Below are positions 21,716 to 32,700 of a stretch of 64,000 nucleotides of DNA, piece by piece. The notes under the pieces are model-generated. The model did no database searches. It saw only the letters and a list, made by a program, of their open reading frames with translations, and was not told where the DNA came from. The stretch covers positions 62,001 through 126,000 of the forward strand of contig JAJKFJ010020864.1 in the NCBI GenBank assembly GCA_027382625.1, in the 5' to 3' direction. The translations under genes were made by a program, and so were the position numbers. How positions within the stretch are numbered: position 1 is the stretch's first letter; every line of letters starts with the position of its first letter. This DNA is from Tetmemena sp. SeJ-2015 (taxonomy: Eukaryota > Ciliophora > Spirotrichea > Sporadotrichida > Oxytrichidae).

Positions 21716-23074
21716 ATGAGTACAAGTGAAACTGCGTCTGATGCTCCTACTTATACAAAGGAAGAAGTAACAAAAAATCAACAAGTTTAAGAATTGCTAT
21801 AGGAGGAGCTATGTATATTAGTCCTATCAAAGAAGGATTACTATGAGATATTGAGCTTAGAAAAAACTGCATCTGATGATGAAATTAAAAAATCTTATAG
21901 AAAGGTACATTATGAATGGCTTACAATATTATTTAGCTAGCTTTAAAACTTCATCCTGATAAAAACAGAGCTCCTAAAGCTACAGATGCCTTCAAAAAAT
22001 TGTCTCAAGCGTTTGCTTGTCTCAGTGATGCAGATAAAAGGAAGAATTATGACTAGTATGGATCAGAGGAATAGTACAGATCTCATTTTTCATAGCAAGA
22101 CTTCTTCAAAGATGATTTCAACCCTGAATAAATGTTCAGAATGTTTTTTGGGGGCATGAACCCAGGTGGAATGGGCCCAGGCTTTCACTTTAGCACTGGG
22201 CATATAGATATGAGCGACATTCTTGGAGGATTTATGAATGCTTAAATGAATGGTTAAGGGGGATCTACGAGATTTTGAAATATTTTTAAGATAGAGGATG
22301 TATAGAGGGCCGGGTGGTTCTTCATTTGTGTTCAGTACAAGTTTCGGGGGAGCTGGGGATTTCTTTGGGGGTGGGAGACCATATAGAAGGTAGACATATT
22401 AACACGTTGATGACGACGGAGACTAGCCAAGATCACAACACAGAAACTCTAGAGAAGATTTAAGCGATGAATAAAGAGCCTAAGCACACTTTAGAAGAAG
22501 CTAGCAACAATTTTAATAAAGATAACCTGAGCCTCAAAGGTAAATTAGATAACTATTTCCCTTCTCTACGGTATTGATAAATTTCTATAGCTTGAAAGAT
22601 AGAATAGTCAAGATGATATAGAACGCTTTCTGGCTGCTAATGATCTACTGGTGGTTCTTTTACGATTCAGGTTCAAGTTCTACTTTGAGTCATAATCTCG
22701 TGAGAAGCAACTAGTACCGACATGAGCTACGAACGAACGTCTTAGGAATTCCATTCTTCGTAGATGACAGCTATATAAAAATAAAGCAACGAGATCCTTC
22801 TCAAGCCAATACTGTAAGCTATAATCTTATCCTAATCAGATTAATCCCATAGTATTCAACTAAAATTGAGGAAGAGATATACCAGCAAACTTACAAGTCC
22901 TGCGAAAAGAAGAAAAGGGAAAGGACCAATTTACAAAATTTAATGAATAAATCAGTGGAGGCTGAACAACAAAAGAGAATCTAAGAGAGACTAGCAGAGC
23001 TTGATTTAAGCTCTTGCGCCTAACTGGATAGATATGATGAGCTAAGGAGAAAACAGGACGGCAGATATAATTGA
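21716..23074 (+). CDS. DNAJB12/DNAJB14-type ER membrane J protein
   Basis: ATG 21716 to TGA 23072-23074. The J domain (about residues 40-100) holds [18 protein letters not shown] (HPD motif, contacts Hsp70) and Tyr-Asp-Gln-Tyr-Gly. A Gly/Phe/Met-rich region and a Gln/Arg-rich stretch follow. Then comes a hydrophobic segment near 22620-22660 ([10 protein letters not shown]), the likely membrane anchor. The DUF1977-like C-terminal domain contains Glu-Glu-Glu-Ile-Tyr and a Ser-Cys-Ala-Gln-Leu patch. This order is that of DNAJB12/14, tail-anchored ER co-chaperones of quality control. One intron (21905-21936) and one IES (22270-22292) are needed. Confidence 0.9.
21905..21936 (+). other. Intron, 32 bp, GT-AG, in the J domain
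   Basis: Starts GTACAT, ends ATTTAG, and its removal gives [12 protein letters not shown]. A two-base AG repeat at the edges means an IES cannot be excluded, but the splice consensus is good. Confidence 0.75.
22270..22292 (+). other. IES in DNAJ gene, 19 bp, pointer AGAT
   Basis: AGAT at 22270-22273 and 22289-22292. Removal deletes a TGA and joins Gly-Ser-Thr-Arg to Gln-Arg-Met-Tyr-Arg-Gly. Confidence 0.85.
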
Positions 23075-23184
23075 ACACTTAGTCTCTCTGGAATGAGTTT
23101 AATAGAATTGAGATGTGTAAATTTAAAGCAGCAATAAATCAATGTGTTAATTAATCTTAAATTGAATTAATTGTAATAAATAAA

Positions 23185-24689
23185 ATGATGAGTTCTGCAA
23201 ACAATTTCAATAAGCATAAACCAAAGAGAATTGAGAAAGAGCTACTGCTCCTCAGAAATCTTCCTAAAGAATATAAGCTCGGAAAGAGAGAGACCCCACT
23301 TGGCACCCTCTTATATGTATAAATTCAATTTAAGGGAACTTATAATGCTATTATTATAAGCCGACCTTCCCTCTTAAGGCTATTGTTAGTTAGAAATAGA
23401 TAGGACAGCAGTGAATAGTTAGTATCTCGACAAGACAATTGAGAAATTCAACTTTGATATACTTCTGCGTGATAAATTTCCTTTTCAGCCACCTCTAATC
23501 ATGACACGCACAAAGGTAATTTGCATCTGACTCACTCAATACAATTATAGTTTTGCAGTCCCTCCTTAGCTGATGGCAGAGACCTTCTGCTACATATCAT
23601 TTCCAAGGATGAAGAAGATTGGCGACCTTCGATGAATCTGGCAGAATTGATTTAGCTGATACCTGAATTCATAGCAGAGCAAGTAAAGCTCCAGCATCAA
23701 ATCGAAGCTAACGAGAAGAAAGGAATTGTGCAAGCAGAGCAGCCAAAAATGATAGGCAAGTTCCACCTAGGACTCTAGTATGACATAAATATCTGGCTTT
23801 CAAATCAGCAGTGCGGAGTATATCCATGTCAAGAGGAAAAGGATAGCGGCAGCTAGAAGCGTAAAGGATATATAGATGTCTACACGGTGATAACTGAGTC
23901 AGTGCTGCTCTACCTAGAGCCTGATCATAAGATTAAGAACGTTGCTCGTTTAGTGGCCTGGTTCACTTTGCCAGCACTTGAGCATATTAAGCGCAATCTC
24001 GATAATCCCGACTCCATTTCTTTCGTGTGGAGAAAGATAGATGACTATGACCCACTTGAGTTCTAAATGCTGATGCAAAATGCTAACGAGTGCGTGAACA
24101 TGGTCGTCAAAAACTTGAAGAAGCAAGGACTAATTGTCGATAAAAAGTATGAAAAGAAGAGAAAAATCTTAGAGTCAGATGTCAGTCAAAGCTAATATAA
24201 GGAGCTAAATATTAATAACCCTTGCTAGCAACGATAGCCCAATACGAACAGAGTCTGGCTTAGCAGCCACAAAGCCAAACTGCGCAGCATCTTATCATGC
24301 TATATAACAAAGCCATCGAATATTACTCTGCTCTCAACGACGAGAGGCACATAGAGTTCTTGCAAAAGCTTCAGAAGCTATTCTCTGATGCAAACATTCA
24401 AAAGCTTATGGATGTTAGTGATTAGGGAGATTTTTTAATTTTAGTTTCAACCAGTAGTAAACCGCAATAACCAGCGAAGGCAGAGCAAGAAGAGGAAAAG
24501 GCTTCTTCACAAGCAAGCAATAGTGAAGTGCAGTCAGAGACAATTAATACAGAGAGCAGCGATTCTCAGCCCCTCTTAAATGGAGAAAGTTAGAATGAGG
24601 ATACTTAGGAAAATACATCAAGTAAAATTTTAGAAGATACTACTGCAAGCAGAGAGGAGTCTAATGATCAAAATAGCACAGACAGTTGA
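23185..24689 (+). CDS. E2 (UBC)-fold protein with helical C-terminal extension
   Basis: ATG at 23185, TGA 24687-24689, about 460 residues after removing inserts. Residues ~15-130 resemble a UBC fold: an N-terminal helix with Arg-Ile-Glu-Lys-Glu-Leu, then strands. Asp-Lys-Phe-Pro-Phe-Gln-Pro-Pro takes the place of the E2 Tyr-Pro-x-x-Pro-Pro, and Trp-Arg-Pro-Ser-Met-Asn-Leu corresponds to the post-active-site Trp-x-Pro. I do not see the His-Pro-Asn tripeptide of active E2s; Phe-Cys-Ser-Pro-Ser is nearby, so activity is doubtful. A beta-rich middle with Tyr-Ile-Asp-Val-Tyr, a helical region and a Gln/Glu/Ser-rich tail follow. One intron (23516-23550) and two IESs are inferred. Role unknown; possibly a UEV-like factor. 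Confidence 0.65.
23344..23416 (+). other. IES in E2-fold gene, 70 bp (AAT) or 82 bp (TAT)
   Basis: Two pointer choices restore the frame: AAT at 23344-23346/23414-23416, or TAT starting three bases earlier with the second copy nine bases later. Both bring Gly-Thr-Tyr next to Tyr-Leu-Asp-Lys-Thr or Leu-Asp-Lys-Thr and skip a TGA. Confidence 0.65.
23516..23550 (+). other. Intron, 35 bp, GT-AG
   Basis: Starts GTAATT, ends ATTATAG, and joins Thr-Arg-Thr-Lys to Phe-Cys-Ser-Pro in frame. Confidence 0.8.
24193..24217 (+). other. IES in E2-fold gene, 20 bp, pointer TAATA
   Basis: TAATA at 24193-24197 and 24213-24217. Removal makes the helical region Leu-Ala-Thr-Ile-Ala-Gln-Tyr-Glu-Gln continuous with the upstream Lys-rich helix. 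Confidence 0.75.
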
Positions 24690-24947
24690 ATGTATTTATA
24701 TCAAGTTTTCAAATGTTTTTTTTTTCTCCCACTAGTACTCATAATACAAAAGAATTTCAAAGTAAAAAAATCAATATGCAAATTTAATTAGTCAAATGAT
24801 CTGATTCAAAGCTAGGAAATGGCTCATGTTCTCATCTCTTCTCTTGCAATGAAAATAGAAAATCAGTTGAAAAGTCATCATTAGAATTTATATTTCTATA
24901 GCATTTACAATTTAGAAAAGAGTTTTTCTTTTTCAGAGTCTGATAAT

Positions 24948-26575
24948 TCAAAATCTCCTTTTGAATGAAAACTTTGCTTGTGAGGTTTGGCGATAAGTGC
25001 TTTGCTATTTCTTCTGAGAATTCCAAGCAAATACCTTTGGCTTGTCAGCTTATCCAAAAACCTTTGAGTTTTCAAGCTCATCAAAGTCTTTTGGGTTGAC
25101 TTTGCTTATTTGGTCTTGATTATAATTTGAAATATATTGATTTGATGGATGAGAAGCGTGTATCTGTCTCTGCTGTGATCTCGCTCCCTCACATAGAAAG
25201 AACTGTTGCTCAAATCCTCACTTTCACTGTCGCTCTTCTCTGTAGCTTCAAAGACGCTTTTGCTCACAATTTTATCTCTCTCATCAGGGTCCAAGGTGAA
25301 ATCAGGTTTCGTTGGCTCAATCACAGGCTTGTCAGCTCTCAAAGTAGCATTCTTGTGCAAAATAGTAGCCGCACCAAACTCAAAGTTCTTGAAAGAAGCA
25401 TCCTCAGAATCAAAAGCAAAGTTTTAGAACACAATCTAGACAGCAGGCACAACTCTCTCATATCCTTTTGAAGTTTATAAAAGCTCATAGTCCTCAAAAT
25501 CGAAAATCTCATCATGGAAAAGTCCTTTCCTGTAGCGAGAAGGGATGAAAAAATTTTAAAAATTTAAGGGTTGGGGTAGATATAAAATTTCAAAGGGAAA
25601 AAACTGAAATTTTGGGGGGAATCAAAAAGCAAAATTTAAAAATTTTAATTAAAGACATCAACTTTTACCTTGAAAATCATTCTCTAAAAAGAAAACTCTC
25701 TTAACTTCGGCTTTCACAGAATCCAAAAGCTAAAGAGCGGCATGGATTGCTTCTGATCTTGCTTCGACGATAACTTGTCTTTTTGCAAAAGTCTCAGAAC
25801 TCTTAGAAGGTTGAGTTTGCTAAACTCGTGCTTCCTCATAAGTTTGGTCAAGTCCAAGGCGTTCAATTATCTCAAAGAAAGCAGATCTTCTATCTTTCTC
25901 ATTTTGAATCTCAAAAATGAAAGTTTTCAAATTTGAGGTTTGGTCTCTATAACTAGAAACAACTAGTTCTTCTTGCGCATGAAGATCTTCTCTCATTAGA
26001 GAACTTTAGGGTCTTTCCAAACTCCTCAGTCGCTGAGGGGGGAAGTAGTCTTCTTACTGCATAAAAATGTTTCAAAACTATAAAACAAGGCTCGAGAGGC
26101 TTAGTTAGTGTAGAAAGGGGCTTTATGAGGATGAGGTTGCTAGAAAAATCCATGACTGTGAGAAAAGTGCGAAGCAGTAGCACAGTCTTGAGAAACTTGA
26201 GGTTGTCTCTACTGCTCCCTCATATTTAAGGATGAGGCAGAGGTTGTTAGTTCCTTTTGTTTCTTGAGTCAGTTTGCTTGGAAGAGTTGAAATCAAAAGT
26301 CAGATCTTCTGATGAACTGTGATGATAGGAACTTTGGGAAGACTAGTTTTGGAGAGGTTGAGTGATATCTCCAAATGGTCTTCTTGGGACTCTCCTGCTG
26401 GCAGGTTTTGACTGTTGAAAGGGCTCAAAGCAATCTTCCTCAAACCTAAAATCATTAGAATTCAGAGTGGATAGAATTACTCAGAAGGTCTGTTGTTGTA
26501 AAAGGATTTTTTGAAACTCAAAGATTTTCCTCTCAGGCTGTTGTTGCTGTTATTGTACTGCATCAAAGGGTTTAA
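24948..26575 (-). CDS. Unrecognised polar protein, several interrupted segments
   Basis: Coding-like segments on the minus strand, in order: about 26570-26470 (Gln/Asn-rich start), 26450-26230 (Glu-Glu-Asp-Cys-Phe, Arg-Arg-Pro-Phe-Gly-Asp-Ile, Ser/His-rich), 26215-26030 (Gln/His/Pro-rich) and 25990-25665. The last contains Phe-Glu-Ile-Ile-Glu-Arg-Leu-Gly-Leu-Asp and Glu-Ala-Arg-Ser-Glu-Ala-Ile-His. Then 25550-25120 is acidic, with Phe-Asp-Phe-Glu-Asp-Tyr and Thr-Leu-Asp-Pro-Asp-Glu-Arg, and 25130-24948 ends at a TGA. Frames change at each junction and an AT-rich insert of about 110 bp with G/A runs lies at 25555-25665. I did not fix all pointers. No family is recognised. The Gln/Ser/acid-rich make-up would suit a condensate or RNA-associated protein, but that is speculation. 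Confidence 0.5.
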
Positions 26576-26700
26576 AAAGTTGCAAATTAAATTTATCAAA
26601 TTATAAATATAAGATCATCTATTTCTCTTTCAAGTTTGTAGGGGAAGTTATTGTTACTTTATTTATAAGATTATATAAATAATAATCGATTAGACAAATC

Positions 26701-28241
26701 ATGCCCTTCTCCAGGGAGGTAAGCCAAATATTTCCACTAACTTACTATTTTCAGGAAGTAGTCTTCTCTAAAGCAGAATGCACATACCTTATCTAAAAGA
26801 ATGTTAAAAGCCAAGCAAAGGGGCTCAGTATTCAGACTGTAGAAAGTCTATGGTCATTATCATAGAATTAAAAAAAAACTTAATTTTTAGTGGGTATTTG
26901 TATTTATTATGAAGTTTTTAATTGTCTTTTCACGATTAACTAAATTCAAATTATACTAAAGATATTTCAGTTCATTTTAAATTATTCTAATCGTCTAAAA
27001 TATAATGATAATTAAGATCATCCTATATTTGATAAAATGTATAAGTGAGAAAAAAATTCAATTTACATCAAATATTGTCTATAATAAGGCTCTGAGAACA
27101 GGCGATCGCTTAATTTAGATGTTTTATTTAAAAATGAGAGATTCTATTTTAGAAAAAGAGATGCCTCTAAATACAGATGACCTCACTTAAAATGCTCAAT
27201 ATGCACCAAATTAAAATTATGAATTTGGTGCACCAAAAACAGCGGTAGGTTTGGGAGTATTTGGCACTCAAATCATTGAAAGCCAAAATTTTAATCTGAG
27301 TTTATTTTTAAAACTAGAATATAACCAACCCTTCAGGCTTTAAAAATAGCAACTTCATTACATTTTTTTTGCAAATGATTTAAATTTTTGTCATGCCCTG
27401 ATAGTTTTGAGTTCCTTAGTTATTGTAGCTTCATTTTTATTCCTAACTTTGGCCTACTACTCCAACTGTAATTTCCATTTTGAATTAAATAATTACTTGA
27501 TAGTCCTGCTAAAGAATAAAAGAGGCAAGGGCGAGAGGAGTTCAAACTTTTGGAATTTCAGAAAATCCAACTCAAATAACAGATCAGCTTAAAAGGGAGA
27601 CAGCGCGGAGAAGAGCGAGGAGAGCGTTAATAGTGCTATTTATTTGCTTTAATCTGAACTACTCTTCTGATGAAAGTGCTGGCTTGCCAACTGGGAACCA
27701 GTATTATCCCTATCAGAAGTATAATCACAGCTCAGCTTCCTCTACAAAAGGGCAAAGGGTAAGAAAATTTAAGAACTCTTGTACTCACAACAAGTGTCAA
27801 AAATTGATTTTAAAATACTGATTAGATTCTTTGAGCAAATAAGCGAGTCAACTTCTTTGAATGAATCCCAGAACATAGGAGGAGTCGAGTAAATGATGTA
27901 CTTCATGAGAGCCTCCCACATACCCCAACTACTTCAGGAGGATAGAGATGACGTCCCCAAGTTTAAAAAACCACAAACTTCACCCCTCTTCCAATTCTAC
28001 CATCAATAACTCGCTTTTTAACTTTTGATAATTTAAGTCGTCGCCTCAAGCTAGCAAGTTCACTAAAGAAAAAGCTGATGAGCACAAGCTTGGCACAAGA
28101 ACAGAAAGTAGCCAGAAAGAAGCAGAGGCTGATCTAGAGCAAGTTCACCTAAATTATGAAGCTTCCTCTGATGAAGAAGATACTCCATTTATATTTAATG
28201 CCAGCCAGCTCAACAATCTCAAAGCACACTAGTATAGATGA
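26701..28241 (+). CDS. Unrecognised protein, IES-interrupted
   Basis: ATG 26701 begins a short exon, Met-Pro-Phe-Ser-Arg-Glu, followed by an intron at 26719-26754 (GTAAGC to TTTCAG) and Glu-Val-Val-Phe-Ser-Lys-Ala-Glu-Cys. After about 26870 an AT-rich stretch of 600 bp follows. Coding resumes near 27500 (Arg/Ser/Asn-rich), continues through a Tyr/Ser-rich part (27670-27755) and a helical part with Met-Met-Tyr-Phe-Met-Arg-Ala-Ser. It ends in an acidic tail (Ser-Ser-Asp-Glu-Glu-Asp) at TGA 28239-28241. Two IESs are placed (27653-27670, 28006-28031). Whether the 26701 exon and the 27.5-28.2 kb part are one gene is not proven. Confidence 0.45.
27653..27670 (+). other. IES, 13 bp, pointer TCTGA
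   Basis: TCTGA at 27653-27657 and 27666-27670. Removal skips a TGA and gives Leu-Gln-Ser-Asp-Glu-Ser-Ala-Gly. Confidence 0.65.
28006..28031 (+). other. IES, 22 bp, pointer ATAA
   Basis: ATAA at 28006-28009 and 28028-28031. Removal joins Phe-Tyr-His-Gln-Gln to Phe-Lys-Ser-Ser-Pro and the acidic C-terminal frame. Confidence 0.7.
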
Positions 28242-28530
28242 GACTTACTTTCCTTTCTTCATTATATTTAGTTTCATTTCAATTTAGATTACTCCCTCTC
28301 TTTTCTAAAATAAGTAAGTAGTTGGAAATTGGAAAAGCCTCGACGATATAATGATTATTTAAATGAAATGCATGCACTTATAATAAATATTATATTCATT
28401 GCAAAGTAAAGATGTAAGCTCAGAAGAACACTTGGAGACTCATCCACGTAAGGCTTCCATCCATAATAAGAGCATTTATAACTTGCCTCGTGCCAAAAAT
28501 CTTAATCTCTTTCTTTAGCAAGCCACTGGA

Positions 28531-29462
28531 ATGACTGCTACTCCCATGAGAGGATTCAGAAAGACCGCAGCACCAGGCGCTTATAACTTGAGATTCAGAC
28601 CTTCCCAAGGACTCGATAACATCTATGTCCATTACTATGCTAACATCCATGGAGCCAACGGAGTTGAATCAGTAAGTTACACTCAAAATATTATCTAGCA
28701 ACTTGCAACAAAGCTATAAATTGTGACACCTAATTATAGCACAAAACCGAGAGAGATCCCAGCAAGTTCAACTACAGCAACAATATCTTCAAGAATGACT
28801 TCTGGGAATGGAGAATGAGAGCAGCTGACTACCTCTATCAGATCTACCAAAACTTGGGTCGCTCCAACGATGGCTGGACTAGATGCCTAGTCGGATACAC
28901 CGCTTTCTCTTTCATGATGCTCAACCAAGCACTTATCTGGAAAATCCACTTCGGATTCTTCGCAATGGTTACCGCAGCAAGAATCAGAGACAAGGGAGCT
29001 GAGCCCACTCTTGATGAGGTCGCTCTTCTCGATACCATCTTCAAGCACGAAAAGCTCAACAAGCTCTTAACCCCTGATACCTATCACGTCGTTCATATTT
29101 AATCATTCCTTTTATGTCTTCAAGATAATCGAAGTTTAAGAGTTGACTACGACCAAGATTGGGATCAAGGAAGAGACAGTCCTTACTTCCCCGAGTACCG
29201 TACTCCCGTTGCTAAGTTCTTCAACAGCGACATGAACACAACCACTGGAAAGTACGTGATTGGAGACGTTGAGAGCGGAGCTTTGATGACTCTTCACTTC
29301 AAGACCATGCCCTTCGCTAACAATAAATATCACTTCACTGAGCCCTTCTTCATCTACGACATGTGGGCAGAGATCAACCACAACGGAAAGTTCCACGTTG
29401 AGCACCTCGTTAAGGCAGAAGATACCTTCAAATCCAAGAGAATCTTCGTCCTCTGGCACTGA
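28531..29462 (+). CDS. Codon-biased protein with one hydrophobic segment, lineage-specific
   Basis: ATG 28531 to TGA 29460-29462, about 240-270 residues. Codon use is unlike its neighbours: C-ending codons dominate and Gln is mostly CAA/CAG, the usual sign of a highly expressed ciliate gene. A basic, Ala-rich N-terminus could be a mitochondrial presequence. Then come Tyr/Asn-rich strands, a helix with Trp-Glu-Trp-Arg-Met-Arg, a hydrophobic segment (Ala-Phe-Ser-Phe-Met-Met ... Gly-Phe-Phe-Ala-Met-Val) and a soluble C-terminal half with Phe-Pro-Glu-Tyr-Arg-Thr-Pro. I do not recognise the family. A ciliate-specific mitochondrial inner-membrane subunit is a reasonable guess only. Intron 28672-28739 (GTAAGT to ATTATAG) and a probable in-frame IES at 29091-29144. 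Confidence 0.7.
28672..28739 (+). other. Intron, 68 bp, GT-AG
   Basis: Strong donor GTAAGT, acceptor AATTATAG. Removal keeps the frame between Val-Glu-Ser and His-Lys-Thr. Confidence 0.85.
29091..29144 (+). other. Probable in-frame IES, 51 bp, pointer GTT
   Basis: GTT at 29091-29093 and 29142-29144. The insert (51 bases, open) is AT rich in an otherwise codon-biased gene; removal gives Tyr-His-Val-Val-Asp-Tyr-Asp. It rests on composition, not on a frame shift. Confidence 0.6.
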
Positions 29463-29763
29463 GCGAACTCCCGCATAATCTGCTCAAAGACTGCAGATTG
29501 TTAAGATTTAGAATGGAAATGCAAGCCTTGCTCTTCTCTTAGTGTAATAACTCCCTTGCAATTTCTAAATCAATCTTATTTAAACGAACAATTAAATTTC
29601 TCCTCAATGCCAATGATGCAGCTATTAGAGAATCAATAAAAGAGTTTTGCAAATTTTTCAGTTAAAATACAAAATATTTAATTCTAAATCATAAACCTTG
29701 AATAGGAACTATGATACGAATGTAGATTAGTTTTAGGTTAACGAAATTTATTCTTAATGAAAA

Positions 29764-32700
29764 TGAGTGAGACAAGCTTTCCATTTTTCCAGCCAACCTA
29801 AGCGAGATCAGCAAATAATTTGCTCTTACTTTATATCTATGATAATTAGATCCTCTGCAAAGAATCTGGCATCTAGTTTTGAACCAGGACCACCACCTTC
29901 ACTTAATTATGTTGAAGGCTAGTTTCAAAGCTTCCATCCTAGCTAACTTCAAAACTCTGCTTCAACAGACATCAAAGAGAATTCAATACTCTCATTATAT
30001 TTTATAAACTGTATATACCATCAGTAAACTTCTACCCAAGTAAAATTTAACATGCTTGATAACATTTAGATTCCGGCATGAATACAAATGCTTCATTTTA
30101 GCAACTGAAGAAATAGAACTCTCTGCCTTTTGTTCCTAAGTATAATTATTTTCTTTAAATCCTACATCAAATGAAATTAATTTCAGTCAATTTGCTCCTC
30201 AAAGACAACCATTTCAATAGAATGTTGATCATCTACAGCTTCAGAACATAAAAAATGGGATCGCTTCATCTTAAAATTTTTCTAACAATTCTGCTCAAAA
30301 TTCTTCCTTTCCAGATGTCTGTAAATTTACAATAAATATTTATATGTCTCGAAATAGTAAGTTATTTTCGTTCTAGGGTCTTTTATTAACAGTCATTGTA
30401 GGCATTAAATGTTTCAAGGTGGCTTTAATCAGAAGGGTATAGTAGAGTTCCCAAAACCATTCCAGCCAGCTTAATCTCAGCTCTCGAAAGAGTAGCTTTT
30501 CCAAACAGCTGCCTAAAACGCTTCCGCTTCGTTTCCTTAATTCGTGCCTAACTAATACGCATTAAATCCCTCATCAAACTTCATTCCCTAAGGCTTTAAT
30601 CAGCAAATTTAGCAAGATAACTCTCAAAATCATCTTGCTCAAAACCCAGGATTTGTGAACTACTTTCAGCAGATAATCACTAATAACACAAATCAGCAAT
30701 AGATTCCGCATTCATTTACTCAATATCCACAATCATTTATGTCCCAGGGCCCTATATTTGCAACTAATGAATTCAATTAGCAGTCTCATATCGATCCTAG
30801 GGTTCAACAAGCTGCGCATTGCTTTATAAGCACCTTAAATGCTGTAGTCGAACCTCAACAACCCCCTAAGAAAGGGAAAAAGTCAAAGAAAAACTAGAAT
30901 ACCTAGGCTGTTCCTTTACAATATGCTAATCAAGGATTTCAAGCAGCTGCTTTCAATGAATTCACTTGCAACCCTCTATCAATGATAAATGAGCTAATTG
31001 GTTTCCCAGAGTAGAACTATAGCCAGTAGTAACAACAAGTCTTTGCTGCTAATAATTAGTAGATCAGTTGCTTCTAACCTGGTATCAATACAGCAGGACC
31101 TCAGTTTGGTTAAGTCGAACAAAGTTTAGACTAAAAGAATGATTCGTTTGAAGACTACATGCTAGGCTATGAAGGAGGTCTCACTAATGAAAGCATACAA
31201 AGTTTCATCACAAACTCTCCTTTTAGCTTAGTTCGTATTTTCTTATTTATTACGACTTAAAGCTTCTGCAATCCAATCTTTTACTCAATCCAAAGAGACT
31301 AGAGTGCTTAGTTGAAGAAATCTAATCCAATAGTTTCAAAGAGAAAGCTATTCACTGAAGATGACCAATCTAACAGCTCAAAGGCTTAAGATTTAACTAC
31401 TAGTCTCAAAGAGGATTCTAAGCTTTCTGAAGTTGCCGCCAAAGATAATGTGGGATAATAAACTTCAATAGCTCCTCAAAATATTGAAAAGTAGCAGCAA
31501 TCTATCAAATCGTTCTTCTCCAGAGCTAATTTTGCTCCACCTCAGCCATCAAATCCACTTTCAAGTAATGATTCTGCATTAGCTAAAGGTCTACCACCTA
31601 AGGCAAATCTGATACAGCACACTGATTTGACTAGATAGATGTTTGAAGGAGTTTCCAACAACAACAGCAAAAAGGCTTAAGCTTCCGATGGCACTAACTA
31701 CGGTTTTAAATCAATCACTCCCATGCCTAAAGTTTAGTATGTGAGTAGACCCTAACCTCCCAAAAGACTTCAATTTAATTTATCTTTCAAATAACAAGTG
31801 AGATGAGAGAGTATCTATATCAACTCAAGGGTGAGCTTGCTGAAACTCCAAATTCAAAGCACAAGTACAAGAACTTGAACAAAGACTTAAAGGAAATTGA
31901 GAAGAAAGGTTTTGCTGAGGCTATCATAAAACATTCTTTATTTTTGATTGACTTCTCTATTAAGTTGGTCTTTGAAAAAATCTTGGCTCTTCCTCGTAAA
32001 GTACACTGGAGAATCTTGCTTGACTTGGCAGACCTCGCAAAAAGAGAATCCAAATTCTTAGAAGCTAAGACTCTGTTCAAGTTAATCTGCCATATTCAGC
32101 CTTTTGCCTATTAAGGCTGGCTTGAATATGCAAAGATGGAAGAGGAATGCGGCAACTAAGCTAGTAGCAGAAAGATTTTGTTAGTTGGACTGAAGTTCTC
32201 TCCTTTTAATGAGAACCTGTTTGTGAAAGCAATAAAAGTAGAGGAAAAGAATAAGAACTTTGCTTAAGTCCGCAAACTCATCTATTAATCTTCTTATTAT
32301 AAACTTCTTGGTGCTTTGAAGGATGTTTCATTTGAGAAGTCTTACAAGATGATTCTTGAGGGCGCTCTATTTGAGGGTAGAAATGGAAACAAAGAGGGAG
32401 CAAGACGCATCTTCAAGCATCTGCTGAAATAGAGTCAATACTATGGACCTATTTGTCTTGAAGCTTCTAAATACGAAGAGAGAGAAGGTGAAATTGCCAA
32501 AAGTATAGCCATTTGCTAAGATGGTCTAAACTATAACAGCTAAACTAACAAGTATGGGCCTCTCTGGTTTTAGTACCTCAGATTATTATATATGATTGAG
32601 TTTCGATTTATTTATTATTCGAGAAGTATGGGGTGGATAAGCCCACTCCATTTGACAATCTAGACAACATCATTAAGCTCATGTTCTAAAATGTTTCAAA

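Noticed and set aside
29779..31230. FG nucleoporin for the Q/N/F-rich region
   Set aside because: It has Phe-Gln and Gly-Phe-Asn motifs but few true Phe-Gly repeats, and it is joined to HAT repeats, which is not a nucleoporin layout I know.
31803..31806. Two separate genes overlapping by ATGA
   Set aside because: Overlapping starts and stops are not expected in a nuclear genome, and a 17-bp pointer-flanked insert joins the two frames.
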